A stretch of 25,928 nt of DNA from positions 1-25,928 of the forward strand of contig WGBS01000316.1 of assembly GCA_015494165.1 (NCBI GenBank), read 5' to 3'. Below are positions 1 through 7,283 of the stretch, piece by piece. The notes below the pieces were generated by a model. It did no database searches, had not been told where the DNA came from, and saw nothing but the letters and a program-made list of their open reading frames with translations. The stretch is from Gammaproteobacteria bacterium. GTDB lineage: Bacteria; Pseudomonadota; Gammaproteobacteria; S144-34. The translations under genes and the position numbers were made by a program. Position 1 is the stretch's first letter, and every line of letters starts with the position of its first letter.

Positions 1-248
1 AGGAGGTCGAGCGCGCCCTGCGCGAGGGCAGCGCCGCGGCCGGCGCCGCCGCCGGCCCGGCGGCCTGGTTCGACCTGCCGCTGCGCGAGGCGCGCGAGCG
101 CTTCGAGCGCGCCTATCTCGAGCACCAGCTCGCCGCCTGCGGCGGCAGCGTCGGCAAGCTCGCCCAGCGCGTCGGCATGGAGCGCACCCACCTCTACCGC
201 AAGCTGCGCTCGCTGGGCATCGACCCCAAGAAGGCCGCGGTCGAGTGA
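1..248 (+). CDS. C-terminus of NtrX/NtrC-type sigma-54 response regulator (5' partial)
   Basis: Only the last 81 codons are inside the window; the frame is open from base 3 and ends at TGA 246-248. The final roughly 40 residues form a Fis-type helix-turn-helix (acidic/hydrophobic helix with AYLEHQLAACGGSV, then the recognition helix ERTHLYRKLRSLGI), the DNA-binding end of sigma-54 enhancer-binding proteins. The receiver and AAA+ domains would lie upstream, outside the window. In many proteobacteria the response regulator gene ntrX sits directly before trkA, and trkA follows here after 19 bp, so NtrX is the most likely identity. That is inference from gene order, because any Fis-tailed regulator would look the same over this stretch. 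It is a candidate activator for the sigma-54 promoter at 6204-6219. Confidence 0.8.
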   Translation, partial: EVERALREGSAAAGAAAGPAAWFDLPLREARERFERAYLEHQLAACGGSVGKLAQRVGMERTHLYRKLRSLGIDPKKAAVE

Positions 249-267
249 GCCGCGCCGCGCCGCAGCC

Positions 268-1641
268 ATGAAGATCCTCATCCTCGGCGCCGGCCAGGTG
301 GGCACCTCGCTCGCGCAGAACCTCGCGAGCGAGCCCAACGACATCACCATCGTCGACCTCGACGGCGACAAGCTCGAGGACCTGCAGGACCGCCTCGACC
401 TGCGCACGGTCGCCGGCCACGCCGCCCACCCCGAGGTCCTCGAGCGCGCCGGCGCCGAGGACGCCGACATGGTGATCGCCGTCACCAACAGCGACGAGAC
501 CAACATGGTCGCCTGCCAGGTGGCCTACACCCTGTTCCACACGCCGACCAAGATCGCCCGCATCCGCGCCGTCGAGTACCTGCGCCACCCCAAGCTCTTC
601 AGCCAGGAGGCGCTGCCCATCGACGTGCTCATCAGCCCCGAGGAGCTGGTGACGAGCTACATCCGCCGCCTCATCGAGCACCCGGGCGCGCTGCAGGTGC
701 TCGACTTCGCCAACGGCAAGGTGCAGCTCGTGGGCGTGCGCGCCTACTACGGCGGGGCCCTGGTGGGCCACCAGCTGCGCGAGCTGCGCGAGCACATGCC
801 GGGGATCCAGACGCGCGTCGCGGCCATCTTCCGGCGCGGCAAGCCCATCATCCCGGAGGGCGACACCGTCATCGAGGCCGACGACGAGGTCTTCTTCATC
901 GCCGCGCGCAAGAACATCCGCGCCGTGATGAGCGAGCTGCGCAAGCTGGAGAAGCCCGTCAAGCGCGTGATGCTCGCCGGCGGCGGCAACATCGGCCGCC
1001 GCCTGGCGGCGGCGCTCGAGACCCGCTACCAGGTCAAGATCATCGAGCGCGACCCCGAGCGCGCCCGCCACCTGAGCGAGAGCCTGTCCCGGGCCATCGT
1101 CCTCGTGGGCGACGCGGCCGACGAGGAGCTGCTGCTCGAGGAGAACATCGAGCACATGGACGTCTTCTGCGCCGTCACCAACGACGAGGAGGCCAACATC
1201 CTCTCGGCCATGCTCGCCAAGGAGCTCGGCGCGCGGCGCGTGATGTCGCTCATCAACCGCCCGGCGTACGTGGACCTCGTCGAGAAGGGCACCATCGACA
1301 TCGCCATCTCGCCGCAGCAGATCACCATCGGCAGCCTCCTCACCCACGTGCGCCGCGGCGACGTGGTGGTGGTGCACTCGCTGCGGCGCGGGGCCGCCGA
1401 GGCCATCGAGGCCGTCGCGCACGGCGACCCGCAGACCTCGAAGGTCGTCGGCAGGCGCATCGACCAGATCAAGCTCCCGCCCGGGACCACCATCGGCGCC
1501 ATCGTGCGCGGCGACGACGTGATCATCGCCCACCACGACACCGTCATCGAGTCCGGCGACCACGTGATCCTGTTCCTGGTCGACAAGCGCCGCATCCACG
1601 ACGTCGAGAAGCTCTTCCAGGTCGGCGTCACCTTCCTCTGA
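268..1641 (+). CDS. trkA: Trk potassium uptake system, NAD-binding peripheral subunit TrkA
   Basis: The 457-residue protein has the usual TrkA length and its duplicated layout: Rossmann (RCK-N) domain one with GAGQVG at residues 7-12, a first RCK-C domain near 140-225, a second Rossmann domain with GGGNIG near residue 238, and a second RCK-C domain at the end. TrkA is the cytoplasmic ring that binds NAD(H) and gates the membrane subunit TrkH. The next gene in the same direction is trkH, which supports the call. ATG 268 lies 19 bp after the regulator stop; no strong Shine-Dalgarno is visible, so translation may depend on coupling. Nothing is truncated. Confidence 0.96.
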   Translation: MKILILGAGQVGTSLAQNLASEPNDITIVDLDGDKLEDLQDRLDLRTVAGHAAHPEVLERAGAEDADMVIAVTNSDETNMVACQVAYTLFHTPTKIARIRAVEYLRHPKLFSQEALPIDVLISPEELVTSYIRRLIEHPGALQVLDFANGKVQLVGVRAYYGGALVGHQLRELREHMPGIQTRVAAIFRRGKPIIPEGDTVIEADDEVFFIAARKNIRAVMSELRKLEKPVKRVMLAGGGNIGRRLAAALETRYQVKIIERDPERARHLSESLSRAIVLVGDAADEELLLEENIEHMDVFCAVTNDEEANILSAMLAKELGARRVMSLINRPAYVDLVEKGTIDIAISPQQITIGSLLTHVRRGDVVVVHSLRRGAAEAIEAVAHGDPQTSKVVGRRIDQIKLPPGTTIGAIVRGDDVIIAHHDTVIESGDHVILFLVDKRRIHDVEKLFQVGVTFL

Positions 1642-1661
1642 GCTGACGCGTCATGCAGCTC

Positions 1662-1748
1662 GATGACGGTAACGGTGCCCCCCGACAGATGCTGCGGCTT
1701 CCGCTTGCTCCGCGCCGTTCACCGTGAACGGTAGACGGTAAACCGTCC
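1662..1748. repeat. Heptad-repeat palindromic element between trkA and trkH
   Basis: A short left part carries two ACGG-type units (TGACGGTAACGGTG, from 1664). The right part, 1715-1748, holds two palindromes: CCGTTCAC-C-GTGAACGG at 1715-1731 and GACGGT-AA-ACCGTC at 1734-1747. The units recur every 7 bp. The element ends directly at the trkH start codon (1749), where it takes the place of a normal ribosome-binding site. It belongs to the same family as the blocks near 5752, 12934, 16733 and 19902-20205. Confidence 0.75.
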
Positions 1749-3200
1749 ATGCAGCTCCCGGTCGTCCAGCGCATCCTCGGCATCCTGCTGATGCTCTTCA
1801 GCGCCACCATGCTGCCGCCCGCGGTGGTGGGGCTCATCGCCGGCGACGGCGACCACCGGCCCTTCCTCGCCGCCTTCGCCGCCACCTTTCTCACGGGGCT
1901 CGTGCTGTGGCTGCCGGTCGCGCGCGTGCGCCGCGAGATGCGCCTGCGCGACGGCTTCGTCGTGGTGGTGCTGTTCTGGTCGGTGCTGGGGCTGTTCGGG
2001 GCGCTGCCGCTCTATCTGAGCGAGTCGCTCGACATCTCCCTCACGGACGCCGCCTTCGAGTCCATCTCGGGGCTGACCACCACCGGCGCCACCGTGCTCA
2101 CCGGCATCGACACCCTGCCGCACTCCATCCTCTGGTACCGCCAGCAGCTGCAGTGGCTCGGGGGCATGGGCATCATCGTGCTGGCGGTGGCCGTGCTCCC
2201 CATGCTCGGCGTGGGCGGCATGCAGCTCTACAAGGCCGAGACCCCGGGACCGATGAAGGAGGCCAAGCTGACGCCGCGCATCACCGAGACGGCCAAGGCG
2301 CTGTGGTACGTCTACGTCGGCCTCACGGCCGCCTGCGCGCTCGCCTACTTGCTGGCCGGCATGGAGCCCTTCGACGCCGTGGCGCACGCCTTCTCGACCG
2401 TGGCCATCGGCGGCTTCTCGACCCACGACCTCAGCATCGGATACTTCAACAGCGCCGCCATCGAGGCCGTGGCGGTGGTGTTCATGCTGCTCGCGGGCAT
2501 GAACTTCGCGCTGCACTTCCTCGCCTGGCGGCGGCGCAGCCTGCGGCCCTATGCGGGCGACCCCGAGGCGCGCACCTACCTCGCCGTCCTCGGCGTCGTG
2601 GCCGTCATCACGGTCGCCTACCTCTACGCGACCCACACCTTCCCGGGCTTCGGCGCTGCGCTCCACCACGGCATCTTCCAGACGGTCTCGATCGGCACCA
2701 CCACCGGCTTCACCACCGCGCAGTACCACCTGTGGCCGGGCTTCCTGCCGGTGCTGCTGATCTTCCTCAGCTTCATCGGCGGCTGCGCGGGCTCGACCGG
2801 CGGCGGCATGAAGGTGATCCGCTTCGCCCTCCTGCTGCGCCAGGGCGCGCGCGAGGTCATGCGCCTCGTGCACCCGAGCGCCGAGATCGCCATCAAGCTG
2901 GGCGGCCGCCCGGTGCCGGGGCACGTGGTGGACGCGGTATGGGGCTTCTTCGCGGCCTACGTCGCGAGCTTCAGCCTCATGCTGCTCGCGCTCATGGCCC
3001 TCGGCCTCGACCAGGTGACGGCCTTCTCTGCGGTGGCCGCGACCATGAACAACCTCGGGCCCGGGCTGGGCGAGGTCGGCGCCAACTACGCGCTGCTGAG
3101 CGCGCCCGCGAAGTGGATCCTGTGCTTCGCCATGCTGCTCGGCCGCCTCGAGATCTTCACTCTGCTCGTGCTCTTCACCCCCGCCTTCTGGCGCAAGTGA
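1749..3200 (+). CDS. trkH: Trk potassium uptake system membrane subunit TrkH
   Basis: This 483-residue polytopic protein matches the usual TrkH length. It shows the four pore-loop repeats of the Trk/Ktr/HKT superfamily: GLTTTGATVLTG (selectivity-filter loop 1), TVAIGGFSTHD (loop 2), SIGTTTGFTTAQY (loop 3) and AATMNNLGPGLGEVG (loop 4). The stretch GCAGSTGGGMKV before the loop-3/4 linker is also typical. It forms the potassium-conducting pore in the inner membrane, gated by TrkA from the preceding gene. The start at ATG 1749 sits right against a heptad-repeat palindrome and has no obvious Shine-Dalgarno. The gene ends 3 bp from the convergent acyltransferase gene, leaving no room for a separate terminator. 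Confidence 0.95.
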   Translation: MQLPVVQRILGILLMLFSATMLPPAVVGLIAGDGDHRPFLAAFAATFLTGLVLWLPVARVRREMRLRDGFVVVVLFWSVLGLFGALPLYLSESLDISLTDAAFESISGLTTTGATVLTGIDTLPHSILWYRQQLQWLGGMGIIVLAVAVLPMLGVGGMQLYKAETPGPMKEAKLTPRITETAKALWYVYVGLTAACALAYLLAGMEPFDAVAHAFSTVAIGGFSTHDLSIGYFNSAAIEAVAVVFMLLAGMNFALHFLAWRRRSLRPYAGDPEARTYLAVLGVVAVITVAYLYATHTFPGFGAALHHGIFQTVSIGTTTGFTTAQYHLWPGFLPVLLIFLSFIGGCAGSTGGGMKVIRFALLLRQGAREVMRLVHPSAEIAIKLGGRPVPGHVVDAVWGFFAAYVASFSLMLLALMALGLDQVTAFSAVAATMNNLGPGLGEVGANYALLSAPAKWILCFAMLLGRLEIFTLLVLFTPAFWRK

Positions 3201-3203
3201 GGC

Positions 3204-4106
3204 TCAGTACACGGGCGCGGCGCCCGGCGGGCGCACCTTGAAGCGCTTGTAGGTCCAGAGGTACTGCTCGGGCGCGGCCTCGATGAGGGCGGCGATGGCC
3301 GCGTTGAGGGCCGCGGCCGCCTCGGCCGGGTCGGCGGCGGCGAGCGCGGGCGGGGCCGGCACGAAGCGCAGGCGGTAGCGCCCGCCCGGCAGCCGCAGCG
3401 CGCAGCCGAGCACGGCCGCGGCGCCGGTGCGCGCGAGCAGCCGCGCCGGGAGCGTCGTCGTCAGCGCCGGCTCGCCGAAGAAGGGGGCGAAGACCCCGCC
3501 CGTGCGCGGCACGTGGTCGGGCAGCATGCCGACCAGGCGGCCCTCGCGCAGCGACTGGTAGAGCCCGCGCACGCCCGCCGTGCCCGCCGGCAGCAGGCGC
3601 GCGCCGTGGCGCTCGCGCGCGCGGCGGATGTAGCGGTCCACCGCCCAGTGCTGCGGGCGGTAGAGGCTCGTCATGGGCCAGCGCGCCGAGCACCACAGGC
3701 CGACCAGCTCCCAGCTCCCGAGGTGCGGGACGAGGAGCAGCACGCCGCGGCCGGCGGCGAGCGGCCCGCCGAGCGCCTCCTCGCCTTCCACCGCGGCGAC
3801 GCGGCGGGCGAGGCCCGGGGGCGGGAGGCGCCACAGGCCAGGCGCCTCGAGATAGGCGCGCGCGGCATGGCGCAGGCTCGCGCGCACCACCGCGGCGCGG
3901 CGTGCCGGATCGAGCCGCGGCAGGCACAGCGCCACGTTGCGCTCGGCCACGGCGCGCGCGCGGCGCCCGGCGGCGAGGCCGGCGACGGCGTCCGCGAGCC
4001 GCCAGGCGGCGGCGGGCCCCAGGCGCGCGAGCGCCGCCAGCACGGCCTCGGCGGCGATCCGCCCCGCCGTGCCGCCACGGCGCGGCGCCTCAGCCCTCGC
4101 CGCCAT
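3204..4106 (-). CDS. LpxL/HtrB-family lysophospholipid (lipid A) acyltransferase
   Basis: A 300-residue protein, the normal size for late lipid A acyltransferases. It contains the catalytic HX4(D/E) motif at H128-E133 (HLGSWE), the second family block GMLPDHVP near 194-200 followed by FAPFFGEPALT at 206-216, and the C-terminal signature QYLWTYKRFK at 281-290. Such enzymes transfer a fatty acyl chain to lipid A precursors, or to related lysophospholipids or ornithine lipids, at the inner face of the inner membrane. The exact acceptor cannot be read from sequence, so no symbol is given. ATG 4106 was chosen because it overlaps the DUF2007 stop by 17 bp, suggesting translational coupling, and because upstream sequence in this frame belongs to other genes. 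Confidence 0.87.
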   Translation of the reverse strand: MAARAEAPRRGGTAGRIAAEAVLAALARLGPAAAWRLADAVAGLAAGRRARAVAERNVALCLPRLDPARRAAVVRASLRHAARAYLEAPGLWRLPPPGLARRVAAVEGEEALGGPLAAGRGVLLLVPHLGSWELVGLWCSARWPMTSLYRPQHWAVDRYIRRARERHGARLLPAGTAGVRGLYQSLREGRLVGMLPDHVPRTGGVFAPFFGEPALTTTLPARLLARTGAAAVLGCALRLPGGRYRLRFVPAPPALAAADPAEAAAALNAAIAALIEAAPEQYLWTYKRFKVRPPGAAPVY

Positions 4107-4365
4107 CGCCGCCGCCGTCGGGCGCCTCGAGCAGGTCCGAGTGGTCCGTTGCGAGGATGCGCCGGGCGCGCGCGGCCTGCGCCGCCGGCACGCGCAGGCG
4201 GATCCCGCCCAGCGCGATCGCGTAGAGCCAGTCCGCCTGCACCAGGTGCTCGTCCGCCACCATGCAGCGGATCCCCTCGGCTTCCAGCCTCCCGCGCGCC
4301 ACCGCGGCGGCCGGCATGGTGTCGAATGCGGCCACCTCGACCCACTCGTTATCGCCCAGCCGCAT
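4090..4365 (-). CDS. DUF2007-family small protein
   Basis: A 91-residue protein that fits the DUF2007 (putative signal-transducing protein) pattern: an N-terminal strand VEVAAFDTMPAAAVARGRLE, the conserved GI-x-C/-x-V block EGIRCMVADEH, then YAIALGGIRLRVPAAQAARAR and an acidic, glycine-rich tail. This ferredoxin-like fold is known as a small cytoplasmic protein of unproven role, sometimes fused to other domains. The gene starts a two-gene unit with the acyltransferase, whose start lies inside its last codons. Function is unknown; the family call is fairly sure. Confidence 0.75.
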   Translation of the reverse strand: MRLGDNEWVEVAAFDTMPAAAVARGRLEAEGIRCMVADEHLVQADWLYAIALGGIRLRVPAAQAARARRILATDHSDLLEAPDGGGDGGEG

Positions 4366-4456
4366 CGGGAGCCCCTCAGGCGCCTCTCGCCGCGCCGACA
4401 GCAGCGTGGTGGAGGACCACCCTCATAATTTTGCCGCAACGAGCCATCGGGTGGGA

Positions 4457-5227
4457 TCAGTCCGGCATGCCGACCGCCATCAGCGGCTTGAGGGTGGAGA
4501 GGAGGCTGCGGAACAGGCGCGGGTTGTGGCGCTCCTCCCCCGCGAGCAGGGCCTTCATGCGCATGCGCTCGGTGGGGGCGCGGAAGCACGCCGGGCAGCT
4601 CTCGGGCACGACGGGCAGCCCCGCGCGCGCGGCGAAGTCGGCGAGCTGGCGCTCGCGCACGTAGACGAAGGGGCGGATGACGCGCACGTCGCCGGCGTCG
4701 TTGACGTAGTGCGCCTTCATGGTGCGCAGGCGCCCCCCGTGGAAGGCGGACATGAGGAAGCTCTCGGCGAGGTCGTCGAGGTGCTGGGCGAGTGCGAGCA
4801 CGTTGTAGCCCTCGGCGCGCGCCGTGCTGTACATGATCCCGCGCTTCAGGCGCGAGCAGAACGCGCAGTAGGAGTCGTGCCCCATGTGGCGCTCGGCGAG
4901 CTCGAGGATGGGCTCGCGGCGGTAGAAGTAGGGCACGCCGAGCGCCTCCATATAAGGGATGAGCGGCGAGGGGTCGTAGCCGTCGGCCTGGGGGTCGACG
5001 GTCACGGCGCCCACCTCGAAGCGCACGGGCGCGTGGCGCTGGAGGTGCAGCAGCACGTGCAGGAGCGAGAGCGAGTCCTTGCCGCCCGAGAGCCCGAGCA
5101 GCACGCGGTCGCCCTCGCGGATCATGCGGAAGTCGGCGATGGCGCGCCCGGCCAGGTGCCGCAGCCGCCGCGGCGGGGGCACCGGCGCGGCCGCCGCCGG
5201 CCCGGGGGCGTGCGTGGGCATCTCCAT
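4457..5227 (-). CDS. TtcA-family PP-loop ATPase (tRNA 2-thiocytidine synthetase-like)
   Basis: A 256-residue enzyme of the N-type ATP-pyrophosphatase class. The PP-loop SGGKDS is at residues 47-52. C121-AF-C124 is followed by SRLKRGIMY, as in TtcA, and a second pair, C211-PA-C214, lies near the end; TtcA uses a CxxC plus a later cysteine to hold an iron-sulfur cluster for thiolation of cytidine 32 in tRNA. The motif normally reading GHHRDD is AQHLDD here, and the protein is shorter than E. coli TtcA (about 310 residues), so it may be a TtcA paralogue with another thiolation target. A rhodanese, a possible sulfur donor, is transcribed divergently 78 bp away. ATG 5227 has no clear Shine-Dalgarno; a TAGAAT hexamer lies 6 nt upstream of it. 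Confidence 0.82.
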   Translation of the reverse strand: MEMPTHAPGPAAAAPVPPPRRLRHLAGRAIADFRMIREGDRVLLGLSGGKDSLSLLHVLLHLQRHAPVRFEVGAVTVDPQADGYDPSPLIPYMEALGVPYFYRREPILELAERHMGHDSYCAFCSRLKRGIMYSTARAEGYNVLALAQHLDDLAESFLMSAFHGGRLRTMKAHYVNDAGDVRVIRPFVYVRERQLADFAARAGLPVVPESCPACFRAPTERMRMKALLAGEERHNPRLFRSLLSTLKPLMAVGMPD

Positions 5228-5305
5228 GCGGGCATTCTAACGCCGCGCCCGCTGCGCTAGGCTGTGCTCCCGGGCCCTGCGCCCGCCGCGCGGAAGGGAG
5301 GCGCC

Positions 5306-5743
5306 ATGGCCGCACAGGACCCTCGCGCTCGCCTCCGGCACATCAGCCCGCCGGACGCCTGGGCGCTGCTGCAGTCGAACCCCGCCGCGGTGCTCATCGA
5401 CGTCCGCTCCACCATGGAATACCTCTTCGTCGGCCACCCCGTGGGCGCCGTGCACATCGCGTGGATCGACGAGCCGGACTGGACGATCAACCCCGACTTC
5501 GTGCGCGAGGTGCGAAAGCTCATGCTCGGCGGGCTGAGCTGCCCCGTGGGCGAGTGCCCGCCGGTGCTGCTCATCTGCCGCAGCGGCAAGCGCTCCGTGG
5601 AGGCGGGCATGGCGCTGCTCGAGGACGGCTTCCCCGAGGTCTACGTGGTCGAGGGCGGCTTCGAGGGGCCGCTCGACGAGCACCACCACCGCAGCACCGT
5701 CGCCGGCTGGCGCTTCCACGGCCTCCCGTGGGAGCAGTGCTGA
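5306..5743 (+). CDS. Single-domain rhodanese (sulfurtransferase)
   Basis: A 145-residue single rhodanese domain: the CH2A-like block LIDVRSTMEYLFVGHPVGAVHI at about 30-51, the active-site loop CRSGKRS starting at catalytic Cys91, and the closing block VYVVEGGFEGP. Such proteins carry a persulfide on the active cysteine and pass sulfur to acceptors. Two extra cysteines lie just before the active site (C79 and C84, CPVGEC) and one is the last residue (C145). ATG 5306 was chosen because AAGGGAGG lies about 5 nt upstream; an in-frame start 14 codons earlier has no such site and adds low-complexity residues. The divergent TtcA-like gene suggests a shared role in sulfur relay, which is inference. 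Confidence 0.9.
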   Translation: MAAQDPRARLRHISPPDAWALLQSNPAAVLIDVRSTMEYLFVGHPVGAVHIAWIDEPDWTINPDFVREVRKLMLGGLSCPVGECPPVLLICRSGKRSVEAGMALLEDGFPEVYVVEGGFEGPLDEHHHRSTVAGWRFHGLPWEQC

Positions 5744-5751
5744 CGTCCCCG

Positions 5752-5871
5752 GGTTACGGTTCGCGGTCTACGGTGAACGGATGCCCCGCTCGGTTCGTGC
5801 TCGGACCGTCTACCGTTTCCCGTTCCCCGTCGGCCGCTCTCCGGCATCCGACACCTGACATCTGACGGCTG
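5752..5871. repeat. Heptad-repeat palindromic element after the rhodanese gene
   Basis: The left arm (5752-5780) reads as 7-bp units GTTACGG, TTCGCGG, TCTACGG, TGAACGG. After a 25-bp spacer the right arm (5806-5833) is in the opposite sense: CCGTCTA, CCGTTTC, CCGTTCC, CCGTCGG. A further run with the same period follows at 5843-5869 (CATCCGA, CACCTGA, CATCTGA). The arms could pair as a long imperfect hairpin. It lies between the rhodanese stop and a minus-strand terminator. Confidence 0.72.
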
Positions 5872-5905
5872 CAAAAAAGAAAGCCCTGCCGGGGGGCGGC
5901 AGGGC
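5872..5905 (-). terminator. Rho-independent terminator, minus strand
   Basis: A perfect 9-bp GC-rich stem (GCCCTGCCG at 5883-5891 with CGGCAGGGC at 5897-5905) closes a 5-nt loop. On the minus strand it is followed directly by TTTCTTTTTTG (5882 down to 5872). This is the strongest terminator in the window. It faces transcription coming from the right and so ends the candidate RNA at 5872-6194, or a long 3' extension of the symporter transcript. It cannot serve the rhodanese gene, which comes from the left. Confidence 0.88.
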
Positions 5906-6194
5906 CAAGGCTCGCGCTTTGCGGCGCCGGAGGAGTCCAACCGAAAAACGGGGGCATGGACGGCGACCTGCCGGACGGACCGCGCGGTGGAACCGCGTCG
6001 TCCACCGATGGGAGCTGTGGGATGCCGTAGGAATCCCGGACCCGGCGGGCTTCTCATGGCATCCCAACGCGCTCCCTCCCGGGCTTCCCCTTTGATCCAT
6101 CGCCGGTGCGTCCGGCAGGGGTCGCCATCGCTCCCTCGCCCAGGTCATCGGCAGGTCCGCGGGAACCTTTAGCGCCGATGCCGCCTCCGTGCGC
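5872..6194 (-). ncRNA. Candidate sigma-54-dependent structured small RNA (about 320 nt), unassigned family
   Basis: Nested complementary segments fill this gene-free stretch. A 5' hairpin is formed by 6174-6180 with 6146-6152 (7 bp). A long closing helix pairs 6109-6126 with 5962-5977 (16 bp with a 2-nt bulge). Inside it are 6097-6108 with 6003-6011 (3-nt bulge), 6071-6076 with 6010-6015, 6058-6066 with 6018-6026 (9 bp), and a local hairpin 5983-5987/5993-5997. A strong terminator follows at 5872-5905, and a consensus sigma-54 promoter at 6204-6219 predicts a start near 6194. No convincing protein frame is present. It does not resemble 6S RNA, tmRNA, RNase P RNA or SRP RNA as I know them. A structured 3' UTR or leader is the main alternative. 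Confidence 0.55.
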
Positions 6195-6203
6195 CCATCG
6201 TGT

Positions 6204-6219
6204 TGCAAGGGCGGTGCCA
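6204..6219 (-). promoter_or_regulatory. Sigma-54 (-24/-12) promoter
   Basis: Read on the minus strand the site is TGGCAC-CGCCC-TTGCA, an exact match to the core consensus TGGCAC-N5-TTGCA, with the required 10 bp between the -24 GG and the -12 GC. It is preceded by C and followed by A, also as in the consensus. The predicted start is near 6194. The site is in a non-coding gap and points toward the terminator at 5872-5905, with no protein gene in between. Confidence 0.75.
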
Positions 6220-6241
6220 GCCGGGGGCCTGTTCGCAGGAT

Positions 6242-6251
6242 CAAGCGCTTG
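6242..6251. promoter_or_regulatory. Palindrome upstream of the sigma-54 promoter (possible operator)
   Basis: CAAGCGCTTG is a perfect 10-bp palindrome 22 bp upstream of the -24 element. A similar core (TGAGCGCTCA) lies at 8089-8098, upstream of the mlaC-type gene. It could bind a dimeric regulator, but enhancer sites for sigma-54 activators are usually further upstream, and a 10-bp GC-rich palindrome can occur by chance. Confidence 0.3.
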
Positions 6252-6344
6252 CGCGAGCCGGGCAGCGCCGGGGCGGCAAGTGGCCGCCGGCGGGCGGACC
6301 TCCGGCGTCGGCCGCGCGACGCGGCGCGTCAGGGGGCCGGCGGC

Positions 6345-7283
6345 TCAGGCCGGCGGCACCACCGGCGCCGGGGTGCGCCGGCGCAGCACCGCGGTCGCGG
6401 CCGCGCCGGTGAGCACGCACCAGACGGCGAACAGCGCCCCGGGGAGCGCGGTGGCGGGCCCGAAGTGGGCGAGCGCGAGCGCCACGCCGAGGCCGGCGTT
6501 CTGCATCCCGATCTCGATGGCCAGCGCCAGGCGGTGGCGGCGGTCGAAGCGGTAGAGGCGCCCGAGGGCCCAGCCGGCGGCATAGCCCGCGGCATTGAGG
6601 GCGACGACGGCGCCGAAGACCGCGGGGCCCGCGGCGGCGATGCGCGCCTGGTTGGCGGCCACGGCGTAGGCGCAGATGACGACGATGGCGAGCGCGGCCA
6701 CGCCCGGCGCCAGCGCGCGCACCCGCGGGAGGTGACACCCGAGGGGACGCTGGAGCGCCATGCCCGCCGCGAGCGGCAGCACCACCGTCCAGAGGATGGT
6801 GCCCACCATGGACCAGAAGGGCACGGGCAGGAAGGCGCCGCCCAGCCATTCCACCAGCGCCGGGGTCACCAGCGGCGAGAGGAAGGTCGCCACCGTGGTC
6901 ATGGCCACCGAGAAGGCCGTGGCGCCGCCCGCGAGATAGACGATCACGTTGCTCGCCATGGCGCCCGGCGCGGCGCCGACGATGACGAAGCCGAGCGCGA
7001 GCTCCGGGGGAAAGCCCCCGAGCCGCGCCACGGCGTAGCCCGCCGCCGGCATCACCGTGAACTGGCTGAGCACGCCGAGGGCGACGGCGCGGGGCTCGCG
7101 CGCCAGCGCGCGCACCTCGGCCGGCTCCAGCACCAGCCCGAGCGCGAGCATGGTGGCGGCGAACAGCCACAGGAAGACGTGGCGGAAGGGCAGGAACAGC
7201 GGCGGATGCAGATAGGCCGCGACCGCCGCGGCGAGCGTCAGCAGCGCGAGGTGGCGGGCGAGGAGCTGCGCGATACGGGCCAT
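6345..7283 (-). CDS. Bile acid:sodium symporter (BASS/SBF) family transporter
   Basis: A 312-residue membrane protein with about nine to ten hydrophobic segments and short loops. The pattern matches the SBF family: GLVLEPAEVRALAREPR after helix 2, GAAPGAMASNVIVYLAGG in the middle (crossed-helix sodium site), and the signature AIEIGMQNAGLGVALA near the end. Family members move bile acids, pantoate or other organic anions with sodium; arsenite transporters of this fold also exist. The substrate here is unknown. ATG 7283 was preferred; an in-frame GTG at 7307 would add 8 residues, and neither has a good Shine-Dalgarno. The gene follows the mlaC-type gene by 57 bp on the same strand and is probably co-transcribed with it. 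Confidence 0.85.
   Translation of the reverse strand: MARIAQLLARHLALLTLAAAVAAYLHPPLFLPFRHVFLWLFAATMLALGLVLEPAEVRALAREPRAVALGVLSQFTVMPAAGYAVARLGGFPPELALGFVIVGAAPGAMASNVIVYLAGGATAFSVAMTTVATFLSPLVTPALVEWLGGAFLPVPFWSMVGTILWTVVLPLAAGMALQRPLGCHLPRVRALAPGVAALAIVVICAYAVAANQARIAAAGPAVFGAVVALNAAGYAAGWALGRLYRFDRRHRLALAIEIGMQNAGLGVALALAHFGPATALPGALFAVWCVLTGAAATAVLRRRTPAPVVPPA

Noticed and set aside
4366..4456. GGTGG-TCCT-CCACC hairpin after the TtcA-like gene as a terminator
   Set aside because: Short stem with no following T-tract on the minus strand.
5228..5263. TAGAAT and TAGGCT as a pair of divergent -10 boxes for the TtcA-like and rhodanese genes
   Set aside because: Neither has a recognisable -35 and spacing is poor; noted in the gene entries but not strong enough to list.
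3204..5315. A single 703-codon open frame on the minus strand spanning three genes
   Set aside because: Only its last 300 codons match a protein family; the rest is out of frame with the DUF2007 and TtcA-like genes, which have clear motifs. Long open frames are common in DNA this GC-rich.
6356..6376. GCACC-N11-GGTGC as a possible NtrC enhancer for the sigma-54 promoter
   Set aside because: The spacing is wrong for NtrC sites and it lies inside the symporter coding sequence, where such GC-rich repeats are frequent.
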